Shown here: one piece after another, positions 25,230-34,219 of the stretch | Position numbering within the stretch: the first letter of the stretch is position 1 | Layout of the letters: each line of letters opens with the position of its first letter | NCBI GenBank assembly: GCA_002399975.1 | Contig: DHER01000132.1 | Span: forward strand, 1 to 55,621 | Reading direction: 5' to 3' | Origin: Firmicutes bacterium UBA4845 | GTDB taxonomy: Bacteria; Bacillota; Clostridia; Tissierellales; Sedimentibacteraceae | DNA: 55,621 nucleotides | Notes under the pieces: generated by a model | What the model was told of the DNA's origin: nothing | The model's database searches: none | The model's input: only the letters and a program-made list of their open reading frames with translations | Made by a program: the position numbers and the translations under genes

Positions 25230-26141
25230 ATGAAAGAAATAAAAATTACAAAGAACGAAGAAGGACAAAGGATAGACAGATTTTTAAGAAAATATTTCAA
25301 TAAAGCAAATCGGTCTTTTATATATAAAATGATAAGGAAGAAAAATATAAAACTGAATAATTCAAGGGCGGAACCTGAAACCCTGCTAAAGAGAGATGAC
25401 TTGGTGCAGCTTTATTTATCCGACAGCACCATAGATAAATTCAGGGAGAAAAAGAGCATAGAGCAGACATATATACATTTTAAAATTGTTTATGAAGATG
25501 AAAATATTCTTGTGGTTAATAAGCCTGCAGGCTTAAGTACACAGCCTGATAAAACAGGGCCGATAAATCTTGTGGATGAAATTAAAATGTATCTTGATGC
25601 TAAGGAAAAAAACATAAGTTTTACTTTCAAGCCTGCAGTATGCAACAGATTAGACAAAAATACTTCAGGTCTTGTTATTGCGGCAAAAAACTATGATGCG
25701 CTGAAACAGACAAACAGGGCTATAAGAGAAAGAAACATTAAAAAATTCTATATAGCAAAGGTACATGGTATTATAAGGGAAGACCTGGAGCTTAAAGATT
25801 ATCTAGTTAAGAACGAAAATAAAAATATGGTTAAAATAATCAGGGAAAATAGGGAAAATGCAAAGAGTGTTGTTACTTATGCTCATCCTATAGAAACAAG
25901 GGGAAACTACACATGGCTTGAAGTTGAAATAGGAACCGGAAGAGCTCATCAAATCAGGGCGCATTTGTCATCAATCGGTTATCCTATTGTCGGTGACAAG
26001 AAATATGGCATAAAAGACGGAGAAAGATACCAGGTACTTCACGCCTGGAAGCTTCTTTTAAGCGGATATGAAGGAGAGCTGGATTATTTGAACGGTATGG
26101 AAGTTAAATCCGAGATAAGAGACAGAATATTGTTAAAGTAG
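25230..26141 (+). CDS. RluA-family pseudouridine synthase
   Basis: Converts specific uridines to pseudouridine in rRNA (or tRNA); the exact site is not predictable. From ATG 25230 the protein has 303 residues: an N-terminal S4 RNA-binding domain (~1-65) with RIDRFLRKYF, then the catalytic domain with VVNKPAGLSTQP and the active-site aspartate in NRLDKNTSGL. The closing HQIRAHLSSIGYPIVGD motif is also present. GGAG lies just upstream of 25230, so the ten-codon extension to 25200, which overlaps the -10, is rejected. It probably shares a transcript with the kinase gene that follows 20 bases later. Confidence 0.92.
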   Translation: MKEIKITKNEEGQRIDRFLRKYFNKANRSFIYKMIRKKNIKLNNSRAEPETLLKRDDLVQLYLSDSTIDKFREKKSIEQTYIHFKIVYEDENILVVNKPAGLSTQPDKTGPINLVDEIKMYLDAKEKNISFTFKPAVCNRLDKNTSGLVIAAKNYDALKQTNRAIRERNIKKFYIAKVHGIIREDLELKDYLVKNENKNMVKIIRENRENAKSVVTYAHPIETRGNYTWLEVEIGTGRAHQIRAHLSSIGYPIVGDKKYGIKDGERYQVLHAWKLLLSGYEGELDYLNGMEVKSEIRDRILLK

Positions 26142-26161
26142 TTAGTGTTATGGAGGAAAAA

Positions 26162-27814
26162 ATGAATATATTTCTGTTAAATGAAAATAAAACATTTGAT
26201 ATCGGAGAAAATGAATCTTTGATTAGTTTTCTGAAAAGAGTCTATAAGGATGATTGCAGAAAATTTCTCGGAATTAAGGTCAATAATAAGCTTCAGGATT
26301 TAATCAATGCGGAATTTAAAGAAAATGACAAATTTAAATTTTTAGATATTAAAGATAATGACGGTCATAGGATTTATGTAAGGACTTTGACGCTGATATA
26401 CATAAAAGCATGCAAGGATATATTTAAGAACATTGACGTTTCAATTAAGCATTCTTTAAATAAAGGATTATATACCGAATTGGAATTCCAGAGCCTTGTG
26501 AACAAACACCAGATCAAAAATATTAAAAATAGAATGTGTGAAATAATTGATAGGAAAAGGCCTATAAACACAATGTTTCTAAGTATAAAAGAAGCGGAAA
26601 AGATATTTCTGAGGCAGGGCATGGAAGACAAGGCAAATTTGCTTAAATACTGGACTAAAGATAAAATACGCGTGTATGAGCTGGATGGTTATTATGATAC
26701 ATTTTATGGCTATTTGGCTCCAAATACCGAATTTATAGATAAGTTTGAGCTGAGGATGTTTTATCCCGGTATTGTATTAAATTATCCTACAAGAGAGAGC
26801 AATTTTGAAATTCCTGAGTATATTGAACAAAAAGAGATTTATAAGGTGTTCAAGGAAGCCGAGGAGTGGGGAAAAATAATGGATGTAGGCTATGTAGGTT
26901 CCTTGAATAGGAAAATAGATAACAATACAATTTATGATATGATACGAATCAACGAAGCTTTACATGAGAAAAAAATTGCTTATATTGCCGATGAAATTTC
27001 AAGAGATAAAAATATAAAAATTGTATTGATAGCAGGGCCGTCTTCTTCCGGAAAGACCACTTTTGCCCAGCGTTTGTCAATTCAACTGAGAGTTAACGGC
27101 AAAAAAACTTTTGCCATTTCAATGGATGATTATTTTGTCGACAGACATTTATCTCCAAAGGATAATAATGGTAATTATGATTTTGAGACACTTGATGCAT
27201 TGGATTTGGATCTGTTTAACGAGCAGCTTCTAAGCTTAATATCCTGTGATACGATCAATATTCCTGTTTATAACTTTAAAACTGGCAGGAGAGAGTACAT
27301 AAGGGAGCCGGTAACTCTAACAAAAGACCATATAATAATTATTGAAGGAATTCACGGTCTTAATGACGAGCTTACAAAAGAAATACCTCAAATTAATAAA
27401 TTTAAAATATATATAAGTGCTCTTACCCAGTTAAACATAGACAATCATAATTGTATTTCCACATCAGATTTGAGACTTATAAGGAGAATTGTAAGAGACA
27501 GTACTCACAGAGGTAACAATGCTGTAGAAACTATGGAGATGTGGGATAATGTAGTTAAAGGAACAGAAAAGTTTATTTTTCCATATCAGGAAAACGCAGA
27601 TGCAATATTTAATTCTGCATTAGTTTATGAACTGTGTGTACTTAAGAAATATGCAGAGCCCTTAATAGAAGAAATAGGTACAGACAGCAGATTTTATCCT
27701 GAGAGGCAGAGACTTTTAAAATTTTTAAGCTATTTCAAATCTATTAAAGATGAAAGTGCAATTCCCAGCACTTCAATTTTGAGAGAATTTATTGGCGGAA
27801 GCTGTTTTGAATAA
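26162..27814 (+). CDS. Uridine kinase-like nucleoside kinase with TGS-like N-terminus
   Basis: About 550 residues. The N-terminus resembles TGS and threonyl-tRNA synthetase editing-type domains (~1-240). The C-terminal half is a uridine kinase/phosphoribulokinase domain with P-loop GPSSSGKTTFAQRL at about 292-305, SMDDYFVDR, and IIEGIHGLND as the Walker B region. This fused architecture is common in Clostridia and Thermotogae; the kinase may salvage uridine or another nucleoside, and the role of the N-terminal part is unknown. ATG 26162 has GGAGG five bases upstream; an ATG at 26150 overlaps that site. A terminator follows. Confidence 0.87.
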   Translation: MNIFLLNENKTFDIGENESLISFLKRVYKDDCRKFLGIKVNNKLQDLINAEFKENDKFKFLDIKDNDGHRIYVRTLTLIYIKACKDIFKNIDVSIKHSLNKGLYTELEFQSLVNKHQIKNIKNRMCEIIDRKRPINTMFLSIKEAEKIFLRQGMEDKANLLKYWTKDKIRVYELDGYYDTFYGYLAPNTEFIDKFELRMFYPGIVLNYPTRESNFEIPEYIEQKEIYKVFKEAEEWGKIMDVGYVGSLNRKIDNNTIYDMIRINEALHEKKIAYIADEISRDKNIKIVLIAGPSSSGKTTFAQRLSIQLRVNGKKTFAISMDDYFVDRHLSPKDNNGNYDFETLDALDLDLFNEQLLSLISCDTINIPVYNFKTGRREYIREPVTLTKDHIIIIEGIHGLNDELTKEIPQINKFKIYISALTQLNIDNHNCISTSDLRLIRRIVRDSTHRGNNAVETMEMWDNVVKGTEKFIFPYQENADAIFNSALVYELCVLKKYAEPLIEEIGTDSRFYPERQRLLKFLSYFKSIKDESAIPSTSILREFIGGSCFE

Positions 27815-27834
27815 TGAAAATAAAAAATAAAAAT

Positions 27835-27863
27835 AACCTGACTCTCAATGTGAGAATCAGGTT
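27835..27863. terminator. Terminator hairpin between kinase and rodA
   Basis: AACCTGACTCTCA pairs with TGAGAATCAGGTT (one mismatch) around ATG. The A-rich left flank also suits termination of the convergent rodA transcript. Confidence 0.75.
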
Positions 27864-27893
27864 AGAAAAGGGTAAAGCGTAAAAAATATAATT

Positions 27894-29042
27894 TTACAGA
27901 TCAAATATATCTATTTTATCTCTTTTCATGCCTATTTCCAATGATAAGCCGATGCTTATCATATTCATCAGCATGAAGGTTCCTCCGTAGCTTATAAATG
28001 GAAGAGGGATTCCTGTAACCGGCATAAGACCCATTGTCATGCTGATATTTTCGAAAATGTGAAAGAAAAGCATTGCGGTTGTGCCGGAAACAATAAGTGA
28101 TCCAAATAGATTGGCGGAACTCTTGGCAATTTTTATAAGCCTGTAGATCAATACTCCATAGAGGCATAGCAGTGACAGCCCTCCTGCCAGCCCTAATTCT
28201 TCACCTATTACGGCAAATATAAAGTCTGTTTCCTTTGTGGGAAGGTACCCTAACTGATTTTGAACGCCCTTATACAATCCCCTGCCGTAAAGCATTCCGG
28301 AACCTATGGCGGTTTTTGACTGAATTACCTGGTAGCCTGTATTTTCAGGATCAAGTTCAGGATAAAAGAAGGCAACAATTCTGTCCACCATATAATTTTC
28401 TTTTGGTACATAATCCTCCATTATATAGTGAAGTGATACAAGACAAATGATCAAAAATATTAATGCAATCAGGAATACCGCTATAATATATTTTTTGTCT
28501 ATACCTGCTACGAATAACATGACTCCTATAAAGAAAATAAAAACCAATGCAGTACCTAAATCAGGCTGCATTAAAATTAATGCTACGGGTATAAATGCAA
28601 ATATTAAAATCTTCATCAATACCGCAGTGCTATTTAAATTGTCCTTGTTAATGTCAATATATTTAGATACGGATATTATCACTCCGAACTTGGCCAATTC
28701 AGAAGGCTGAAAAACAATGGGACCTATTGCTATCCAGCTCCTTACGCCTCCCCATTGCTCCGCATTAACCGGATTTATTAATGTATAAATCAATAACAAT
28801 ATTGTTGCTGCGTAAACAGGAATGTAAAAGTTGCCATATATGTCGTAATCGACTGCTGTAAGAGTAAATAATATCACTAATCCAATTGCAAACGATACAA
28901 TCTGGGTTTTTAAATAAGGCTCACTTCCTGATGGTTTGCTCATGGTGGCACTGTTAATCATTACAAATCCAAAAATGCACAATATTACTGTGGTAAATAA
29001 CAAAACAAAATCAAATCTTTTAAGTCTGCTTTTTTTAAACAT
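27894..29042 (-). CDS. rodA: Rod-shape SEDS glycosyltransferase RodA
   Basis: Polytopic SEDS-family peptidoglycan polymerase that works with a class B PBP in cell elongation. The 382-residue protein has about ten membrane segments. Family motifs: WIAIGPIVFQPSELAKFG, the QPDLGTALVF segment with the essential aspartate, KETDFIFAVIGEELG, and the C-terminal TGIPLPFISYGGTFML. It lacks features that would favour FtsW or the sporulation paralogue SpoVE, but these are hard to separate by sequence alone. GGAG precedes the ATG. It is divergent from ruvC with 319 bases between. Confidence 0.88.
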   Translation of the reverse strand: MFKKSRLKRFDFVLLFTTVILCIFGFVMINSATMSKPSGSEPYLKTQIVSFAIGLVILFTLTAVDYDIYGNFYIPVYAATILLLIYTLINPVNAEQWGGVRSWIAIGPIVFQPSELAKFGVIISVSKYIDINKDNLNSTAVLMKILIFAFIPVALILMQPDLGTALVFIFFIGVMLFVAGIDKKYIIAVFLIALIFLIICLVSLHYIMEDYVPKENYMVDRIVAFFYPELDPENTGYQVIQSKTAIGSGMLYGRGLYKGVQNQLGYLPTKETDFIFAVIGEELGLAGGLSLLCLYGVLIYRLIKIAKSSANLFGSLIVSGTTAMLFFHIFENISMTMGLMPVTGIPLPFISYGGTFMLMNMISIGLSLEIGMKRDKIDIFDL

Positions 29043-29246
29043 ATAAGAACTCCAATTTAAAGTTTAAGATATTTTATCATAAGTGTAAGTAGTTGCGGCT
29101 TGCCCCACACCGGTACAATAAATATATCATATCAGGCGAAGAAAGCTGTCTTTGTTCATTAGCGTATTTATTATATCATATTTTAACGGATTGCAAAATA
29201 AAATTTTGCACGTCATTGGTTTTACAGATAAGCAGATAAAAAGTTC

Positions 29247-29275
29247 TTAACATGACAGGAAATCTATGTTATAAT
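29247..29275 (+). promoter_or_regulatory. Promoter of the ruvCAB-spoIID-queA-tgt-yajC operon
   Basis: TTAACA (29247-29252) and TATAAT (29270-29275) are 17 bases apart. The leader to ruvC is about 80 bases and contains a small ORF. The rest of the rodA-ruvC gap (29043-29246) shows nothing I can support. Confidence 0.7.
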
Positions 29276-29315
29276 CTACAAAAGGCGGCAGCATATTTAG
29301 GAGGGTAAAATTGAG

Positions 29316-29348
29316 ATGAATTGCTTTCCTGTATGTTGGAACAATTAA
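29316..29348 (+). CDS. Putative 10-residue leader peptide before ruvC
   Basis: An ORF reading MNCFPVCWNN has an unusually strong ribosome-binding site, AGGAGGG (29299-29305), ten bases upstream. Its TAA stop touches the ruvC ribosome-binding site AAAAGGAT. It could couple or control ruvC translation. It is too short to judge by coding statistics, so this is a suggestion only. Confidence 0.3.
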   Translation: MNCFPVCWNN

Positions 29349-29361
29349 AAGGATAAAATGA

Positions 29362-29862
29362 ATGATTATATTAGGTATAGACCCGGGCCTTGCAATTTCA
29401 GGCTACGGTGTTTTAAATTATGTGGGAAATAAATTTGAGGTTGTTGATTACGGAGCTGTTATTACTGGCAGCTCTGAGGTGTTTCCAAGCAGGCTTAAAA
29501 AAATATATGACAGTTACACTGAACTGTTTAAATTGTACAAGCCTGAGGCTGTTGCCATAGAGGAATTGTTTTACAACAAAAACGTTAAGACAGCTATTGC
29601 AGTTGCAGAAGCAAGAGGAGTACATCTGCTTGCTGCAGAAAATCTGAATATACCGCTATACGAATATACACCTCTTCAGATAAAACAGGGGATAGTAGGT
29701 TACGGAAGGGCTGAAAAAAAGCAAGTTCAGGAAATGGTGAAAGTAATATTGCATTTAGAAAGTATTCCGAAACCTGATGATGTAGCTGACGGACTGGCAG
29801 CCGCCATTTGTCATGCACACTCTTTAAAGTTTGCAGACCAATTTAAAATATTGAAGTATTAA
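29362..29862 (+). CDS. ruvC: Holliday junction endonuclease RuvC
   Basis: Dimeric metal-dependent resolvase that cuts Holliday junctions delivered by RuvAB. The 166-residue protein has the four acidic catalytic positions: D7 in LGIDPGLAISGYG, E in VAIEELFYNKN, and DD in KPDDVADGLA. It is followed directly by ruvA and ruvB, so the whole RuvABC machine comes from one operon. ATG 29362 gives the standard MIILGIDPG start; the ATG four bases upstream is out of frame. Confidence 0.96.
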   Translation: MIILGIDPGLAISGYGVLNYVGNKFEVVDYGAVITGSSEVFPSRLKKIYDSYTELFKLYKPEAVAIEELFYNKNVKTAIAVAEARGVHLLAAENLNIPLYEYTPLQIKQGIVGYGRAEKKQVQEMVKVILHLESIPKPDDVADGLAAAICHAHSLKFADQFKILKY

Positions 29863-29876
29863 TCATCGGAGGGAAA

Positions 29877-30467
29877 ATGATTAGCTATATTAAGGGCAAA
29901 GTAGTAAAAAAAGGTCCGGATTACATAATTTTAGACAATGGCGGTATGGGCTATTTTATCAGTACATCTCTTTCTACTCTGAACAGGTTAAGAGAGGGAG
30001 AAAATGTTTTAATATGGACTTATATGCATATAAGGGAGGACGTTATTGCCCTTTTTGGATTTTTGACGTCTGAAGAAATCGAAATATTTAAAAAACTTAT
30101 TTCTGTCAGCGGAGTAGGTCCCAGGGTTGGACTTTCGGTTTTGTCAACTTATGAAGCAAGTACGGTTAAAGAAATTATTTTGAAGGATGATGTTTTACGA
30201 ATGTCAAAGGTCTCGGGTATAGGAAAAAAAACAGCCGGCAAAATTATACTCGAATTGAAGGACAAGGTTGGCACTTTGGATGGATTATCTGCAGAAAATG
30301 AAATAAATGTTTCACAATACAGCAGCGAAGTTTCTGATATAATAAATGCCTTGATTGCATTAGGTTTTAATCCTAACGAAGCAAAGAAGGCTATTGACAG
30401 AATTGATATTACAGGCAAGACGGATAATGAAATTATAAAAGAGGCATTAAAAAAAATTAACAGGTAG
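29877..30467 (+). CDS. ruvA: Holliday junction DNA-binding protein RuvA
   Basis: Tetrameric junction-binding subunit that loads RuvB rings. The 196 residues comprise an OB-fold start (MISYIKGKVVKKGPDYIILD), two helix-hairpin-helix motifs (VSGVGPRVGLSVLS and VSGIGKKTAGKIILEL), and a C-terminal domain III (~145-196) that contacts RuvB. GGAGG precedes the ATG, 14 bases after ruvC. Confidence 0.96.
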   Translation: MISYIKGKVVKKGPDYIILDNGGMGYFISTSLSTLNRLREGENVLIWTYMHIREDVIALFGFLTSEEIEIFKKLISVSGVGPRVGLSVLSTYEASTVKEIILKDDVLRMSKVSGIGKKTAGKIILELKDKVGTLDGLSAENEINVSQYSSEVSDIINALIALGFNPNEAKKAIDRIDITGKTDNEIIKEALKKINR

Positions 30468-30472
30468 TGATA

Positions 30473-31522
30473 ATGATGTTTGAAAGAGAAAATGAAATAG
30501 TTTCCGGTACCGTAAATGACGGCGAAGAAAGTTTAGAGCTTAGCCTGCGGCCACAGAGACTCTCTCAGTACATTGGCCAGAGCAAGGTAAAGGAAGTCCT
30601 TAATATTTTTATAGAGTCTGCAAAAATGAGGAACCAGCCCTTGGATCATGTACTTCTTTCAGGGCCTCCAGGTCTTGGCAAAACTACACTTGCCAATATA
30701 ATTTCAAATGAAATGGGAGTTAACATAAGGGTAACATCAGGCCCTGCAATCGAAAGACCGGGAGATTTGGCAGCCATATTGACAAATCTAAATGAAAATG
30801 ATGTTCTTTTTATAGATGAAATACACAGGCTCAACAAGAACGTGGAGGAAATATTATATCCTGCATTAGAGGATTTTGCTCTTGATATTATAATAGGCAA
30901 AGGACCTTCAGCCAGGTCCATAAGGCTTGATCTGCCAAAGTTTACACTTATCGGCGCTACGACCAGGTCGGGAATGCTGGCTTCACCTTTAAGAGACAGG
31001 TTTGGAGTAATGTGCAGTTTAGATTTTTACAATGTTGAAGATCTAAAGGAAATTGTCCTCAGGTCCGCCGGCATAATAAATATTGAAATTAATGAAAAAG
31101 GAGCAGAAGAAATCGCAAGACGTTCAAGAGGAACGCCAAGGATTGCAAACAGGCTTTTAAAGCGTGTGAGGGATTATGCCATAGTTAAAAGCAGCGGTGC
31201 AATAGATACCAAAACAGCTGACCATGCTTTAAAGATGCTGGAAATAGATGACAAAGGGTTAGATAAGCTTGACAGAAGAATTTTAAACACAATAATTGAT
31301 TTTTATAAGGGAGGCCCGGTAGGGCTGGATACCTTGGCGGCTTCTATAGGAGAGGAAAAGGGTACAATTGAGGATGTTTATGAGCCGTACCTGCTTCAAG
31401 TAGGATTTTTAAATAGAACACCCAGAGGAAGGGTTGTTACAGAACTTGGCTATAGGCATGTTAATAGAACAGCAAAAAAGGCAAATAAGATGAATCAGAT
31501 AAAAATTGATTTGGAAGGGTAA
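30473..31522 (+). CDS. ruvB: Holliday junction helicase RuvB
   Basis: Hexameric AAA+ motor for branch migration. Family signature SLRPQRLSQYIGQSKVKE, Walker A GPPGLGKTTLA, Walker B LFIDEIHRL, sensor 1 GATTRSGML, the RFG arginine-finger region, and a C-terminal winged helix with GFLNRTPRGRVVTELGYRH are all present. I choose ATG 30473 (AGG eight bases upstream). GTG 30467, which overlaps the ruvA stop, and ATG 30476 are the alternatives. Confidence 0.96.
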   Translation: MMFERENEIVSGTVNDGEESLELSLRPQRLSQYIGQSKVKEVLNIFIESAKMRNQPLDHVLLSGPPGLGKTTLANIISNEMGVNIRVTSGPAIERPGDLAAILTNLNENDVLFIDEIHRLNKNVEEILYPALEDFALDIIIGKGPSARSIRLDLPKFTLIGATTRSGMLASPLRDRFGVMCSLDFYNVEDLKEIVLRSAGIINIEINEKGAEEIARRSRGTPRIANRLLKRVRDYAIVKSSGAIDTKTADHALKMLEIDDKGLDKLDRRILNTIIDFYKGGPVGLDTLAASIGEEKGTIEDVYEPYLLQVGFLNRTPRGRVVTELGYRHVNRTAKKANKMNQIKIDLEG

Positions 31523-31526
31523 TAAT

Positions 31527-33155
31527 ATGATGAAATTCATACATAAGATAGGGATTATATCATTATTGATATTATTGTTTACCGTTTCTGTCTGCTATGC
31601 AGCAGCGGGAGAAGAAAATGTAAGAGTAAGAATTAGAGCCCCGAGGCTTTATAACGAGAAAGCATCTTTAGAGGGATATGAAAGAATAACGGTCTACCAA
31701 ATGAACGGAAACCTAAATGAAATGTTTACACTAGATGAAAGTAAAGTAAGTATATTCCTTGATTCATACAGCCCGTTCCATGTATCTTTGGATGATGTTT
31801 ATTCGTCATATGATGATGCATATAATGAGGCAAGGAAATTGGAAAATAATTTTGACGAAGATTTTTATCCATGCCTAAGCGGCTCAGGATTTAAAGTGTA
31901 TGGCGGATGCTGCGCTGATGATAATGCTGCGGAGGAACTTCTAAGTGAACTTGATTCTTCGGGATACTCCGGCAAAACGGTAAAAACAAATATGGAAAAT
32001 ATAATTGTTTACAATGAAAGTGACAATGCTGTTTTTATGTACAGTAACGACATGAGCATATATTTTTCATCATATAATGGCGGAGAATCTGATGAAATGA
32101 TAAAAATTGACGGAAAACCTTACAGAGGGACGATTGGATTTAAAATCAGCCAGGATTCTAAGCTTATTTCTATCAACTATGTGGGACTGGAAAGCTATCT
32201 TTATGGTGTTGTCCCTAATGAAATTTCCGCTTCATGGGGAGTGGAAGCATTAAAGGCCCAAGCTGTTGCAGCCAGGACCTATGCTGTGTATTCCTTAAGA
32301 CCTGGTTCTTCTTCAGGTTATGACTTAGAAGATAATCAAAACAGCCAGGTTTATATGGGAGTTGCTTCGGAAAAAGGATCGACAAACAATGCTGTAGATG
32401 AAACAAGGGGAGAAATGATTTATTATAACGGAAATCCGATTCAGGCCATTTACCATTCAACAAGCGGGGGCAGCACGGAAAATTCAGAGAATGTCTGGTC
32501 GGAAAAACTTCCCTATGCTATGGGCGTCGATGACGAATATTCCAACAGGTCTGATTCACCTTACAGTGAGTGGCAGAAATCTTATACAAAAGAAGAAATA
32601 ATTAAAAAACTTAATGATGGCGGAAACCCTGTCAGTCAGCTTTACGGCATCGAAATAGCTGAAGTTTCGAAAAATAATAGAGTTATAAAATGCATATTTC
32701 TAACAGATATTGGGGAAATTCCTTATTATAAAGAAAATGCCCGCCTTATGCTGGGTCTTATGAGCTCCTGGTTCACATTAGAAAACAGCAGCGGTGGTGT
32801 TGTCAGTGGAAGCAGGTTCTATTTTACCAATGAAAATACATTTGAAAATGAAGTTAATAATGAAAAAACTGAAAAAAACAAATTGAATGCCGGTGAAATA
32901 AACGGTAAATATGGAATTACAGATAAGGGCATAAATGAAATTAGCCAGGAGGAGATTTCAGCTATCAGTTCCGGTGGAGTATCAATACTTGGCGCACGTG
33001 ACACGGGTACAGGTGCTTCGCGTTATAATTTCAAAGGCAGAGGATGGGGCCATGGTGTGGGAATGAGCCAGTATGGTGCCAAACAAATGGCTATTGAAGG
33101 CTTTACATATGAAGAAATATTAGAACATTATTATACCGGAGTGACAATTAAATGA
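31527..33155 (+). CDS. SpoIID/LytB-family secreted protein with SPOR-like region
   Basis: Exported peptidoglycan-active protein (SpoIID is a lytic transglycosylase in engulfment). From ATG 31527 it has a signal peptide (~1-28) and a region (~80-150) with aromatic and glycine spacing like a SPOR domain. The SpoIID catalytic domain follows, with VVPNEISASWGVEALKAQAVAARTYA (conserved Glu), STSGGSTENSENVW and a terminal GRGWGHGVGMSQYGAKQMA. At 542 residues it is about 200 longer than canonical SpoIID. The extra length is the N-terminal module and a charged spacer before the last motif. It is placed between ruvB and queA; its promoter is vegetative, so it may be a wall enzyme outside sporulation. 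Confidence 0.88.
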   Translation: MMKFIHKIGIISLLILLFTVSVCYAAAGEENVRVRIRAPRLYNEKASLEGYERITVYQMNGNLNEMFTLDESKVSIFLDSYSPFHVSLDDVYSSYDDAYNEARKLENNFDEDFYPCLSGSGFKVYGGCCADDNAAEELLSELDSSGYSGKTVKTNMENIIVYNESDNAVFMYSNDMSIYFSSYNGGESDEMIKIDGKPYRGTIGFKISQDSKLISINYVGLESYLYGVVPNEISASWGVEALKAQAVAARTYAVYSLRPGSSSGYDLEDNQNSQVYMGVASEKGSTNNAVDETRGEMIYYNGNPIQAIYHSTSGGSTENSENVWSEKLPYAMGVDDEYSNRSDSPYSEWQKSYTKEEIIKKLNDGGNPVSQLYGIEIAEVSKNNRVIKCIFLTDIGEIPYYKENARLMLGLMSSWFTLENSSGGVVSGSRFYFTNENTFENEVNNEKTEKNKLNAGEINGKYGITDKGINEISQEEISAISSGGVSILGARDTGTGASRYNFKGRGWGHGVGMSQYGAKQMAIEGFTYEEILEHYYTGVTIK

Positions 33156-34207
33156 ATTACAAAAATGACAAAAATGACAAATTAAAAACAAGCGATTTTA
33201 ATTACGATTTACCTAAAGGACTTATTGCACAAACTCCTATAAAAGAAAGAGACCATTCAAGGCTTCTTGTTCTTGATAAAAAATCGGGCAGCATTGAACA
33301 TAAGTATTTTTATGATGTGCCGCAATATTTAAATAAAGGCGATTGTTTAGTTATTAATGACACAAAGGTACTTCCTGCAAGGCTTTACGGAACAAGGAAG
33401 GACACCGGTGCTGCAATAGAGATACTTTTACTGAAAAGAATTGATGACAGCAAGTGGGAGATCTTGGTTAAGCCCGGGAAAAAGGCAAGAGAAGGAATTG
33501 AAATAATATTTAAGGATGATTTGCTGACAGGCAAAATAATCCATGTTGATGAAGACGGAAACAGAATTATTGAGTTTAAATATAAGGGTATATTTGAAGA
33601 AATATTGGACCGCCTTGGGGAAATGCCGCTTCCTCCTTATATACATGAAAAACTTAAGGATAAAGACAGGTATCAGACAATTTATGCAAAACATCCAGGT
33701 TCAGCGGCAGCTCCAACAGCAGGGTTTCATTTCAACAAAAAGCTTCTTAAGGAAATCGAAGAAAAGGGAGTAAGCATTGCAAGGCTTACCCTGCATGTAG
33801 GCCTGGGCACCTTCAGACCTGTTAAAGCGGAATACATAGACCAGCATAAAATGCATTCTGAGTATTATGAACTTACAGAAAGTGAGGCAGAAAAAATAAA
33901 CTCTGCCAGAAGAGGCGGAGGCAGAATAATTTCAGTTGGAACAACTAGTACCAGAACCCTTGAAACTATTGGAGACGAAAAAGGATTTGTAAAAGCACAG
34001 AGGGGATGGACGGATATTTTTATTTTTCCGGGATATAAATACAAGATAGTGGACTGCCTCATAACGAACTTTCATTTACCGGAATCTACTCTTATAATGT
34101 TGGTAAGTGCATTGGCCGGCAGAGAGAATATAATGAATGCATATAAAATTGCTGTTGAGAAAAAATACAGATTTTTCAGTTTTGGCGATGCTATGCTGAT
34201 TAAATAG
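33152..34207 (+). CDS. queA: tRNA preQ1(34) S-adenosylmethionine ribosyltransferase-isomerase
   Basis: Transfers and isomerises the ribosyl group of SAM onto preQ1 at tRNA position 34, giving epoxyqueuosine. Family motifs: FNYDLPKGLIAQTPIKERDHSRLLVLD, INDTKVLPARLYG, AAPTAGFHF, LHVGLGTFRPV and YKIVDCLITNFHLPESTLIMLVSA. The 351 residues are normal. Its ATG overlaps the upstream stop (ATGA). Next comes tgt, which performs the preceding step, so the two form the late queuosine pathway; queG/queH are not here. Confidence 0.96.
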   Translation: MNYKNDKNDKLKTSDFNYDLPKGLIAQTPIKERDHSRLLVLDKKSGSIEHKYFYDVPQYLNKGDCLVINDTKVLPARLYGTRKDTGAAIEILLLKRIDDSKWEILVKPGKKAREGIEIIFKDDLLTGKIIHVDEDGNRIIEFKYKGIFEEILDRLGEMPLPPYIHEKLKDKDRYQTIYAKHPGSAAAPTAGFHFNKKLLKEIEEKGVSIARLTLHVGLGTFRPVKAEYIDQHKMHSEYYELTESEAEKINSARRGGGRIISVGTTSTRTLETIGDEKGFVKAQRGWTDIFIFPGYKYKIVDCLITNFHLPESTLIMLVSALAGRENIMNAYKIAVEKKYRFFSFGDAMLIK

Positions 34208-34219
34208 GTGCGGAGGAAT

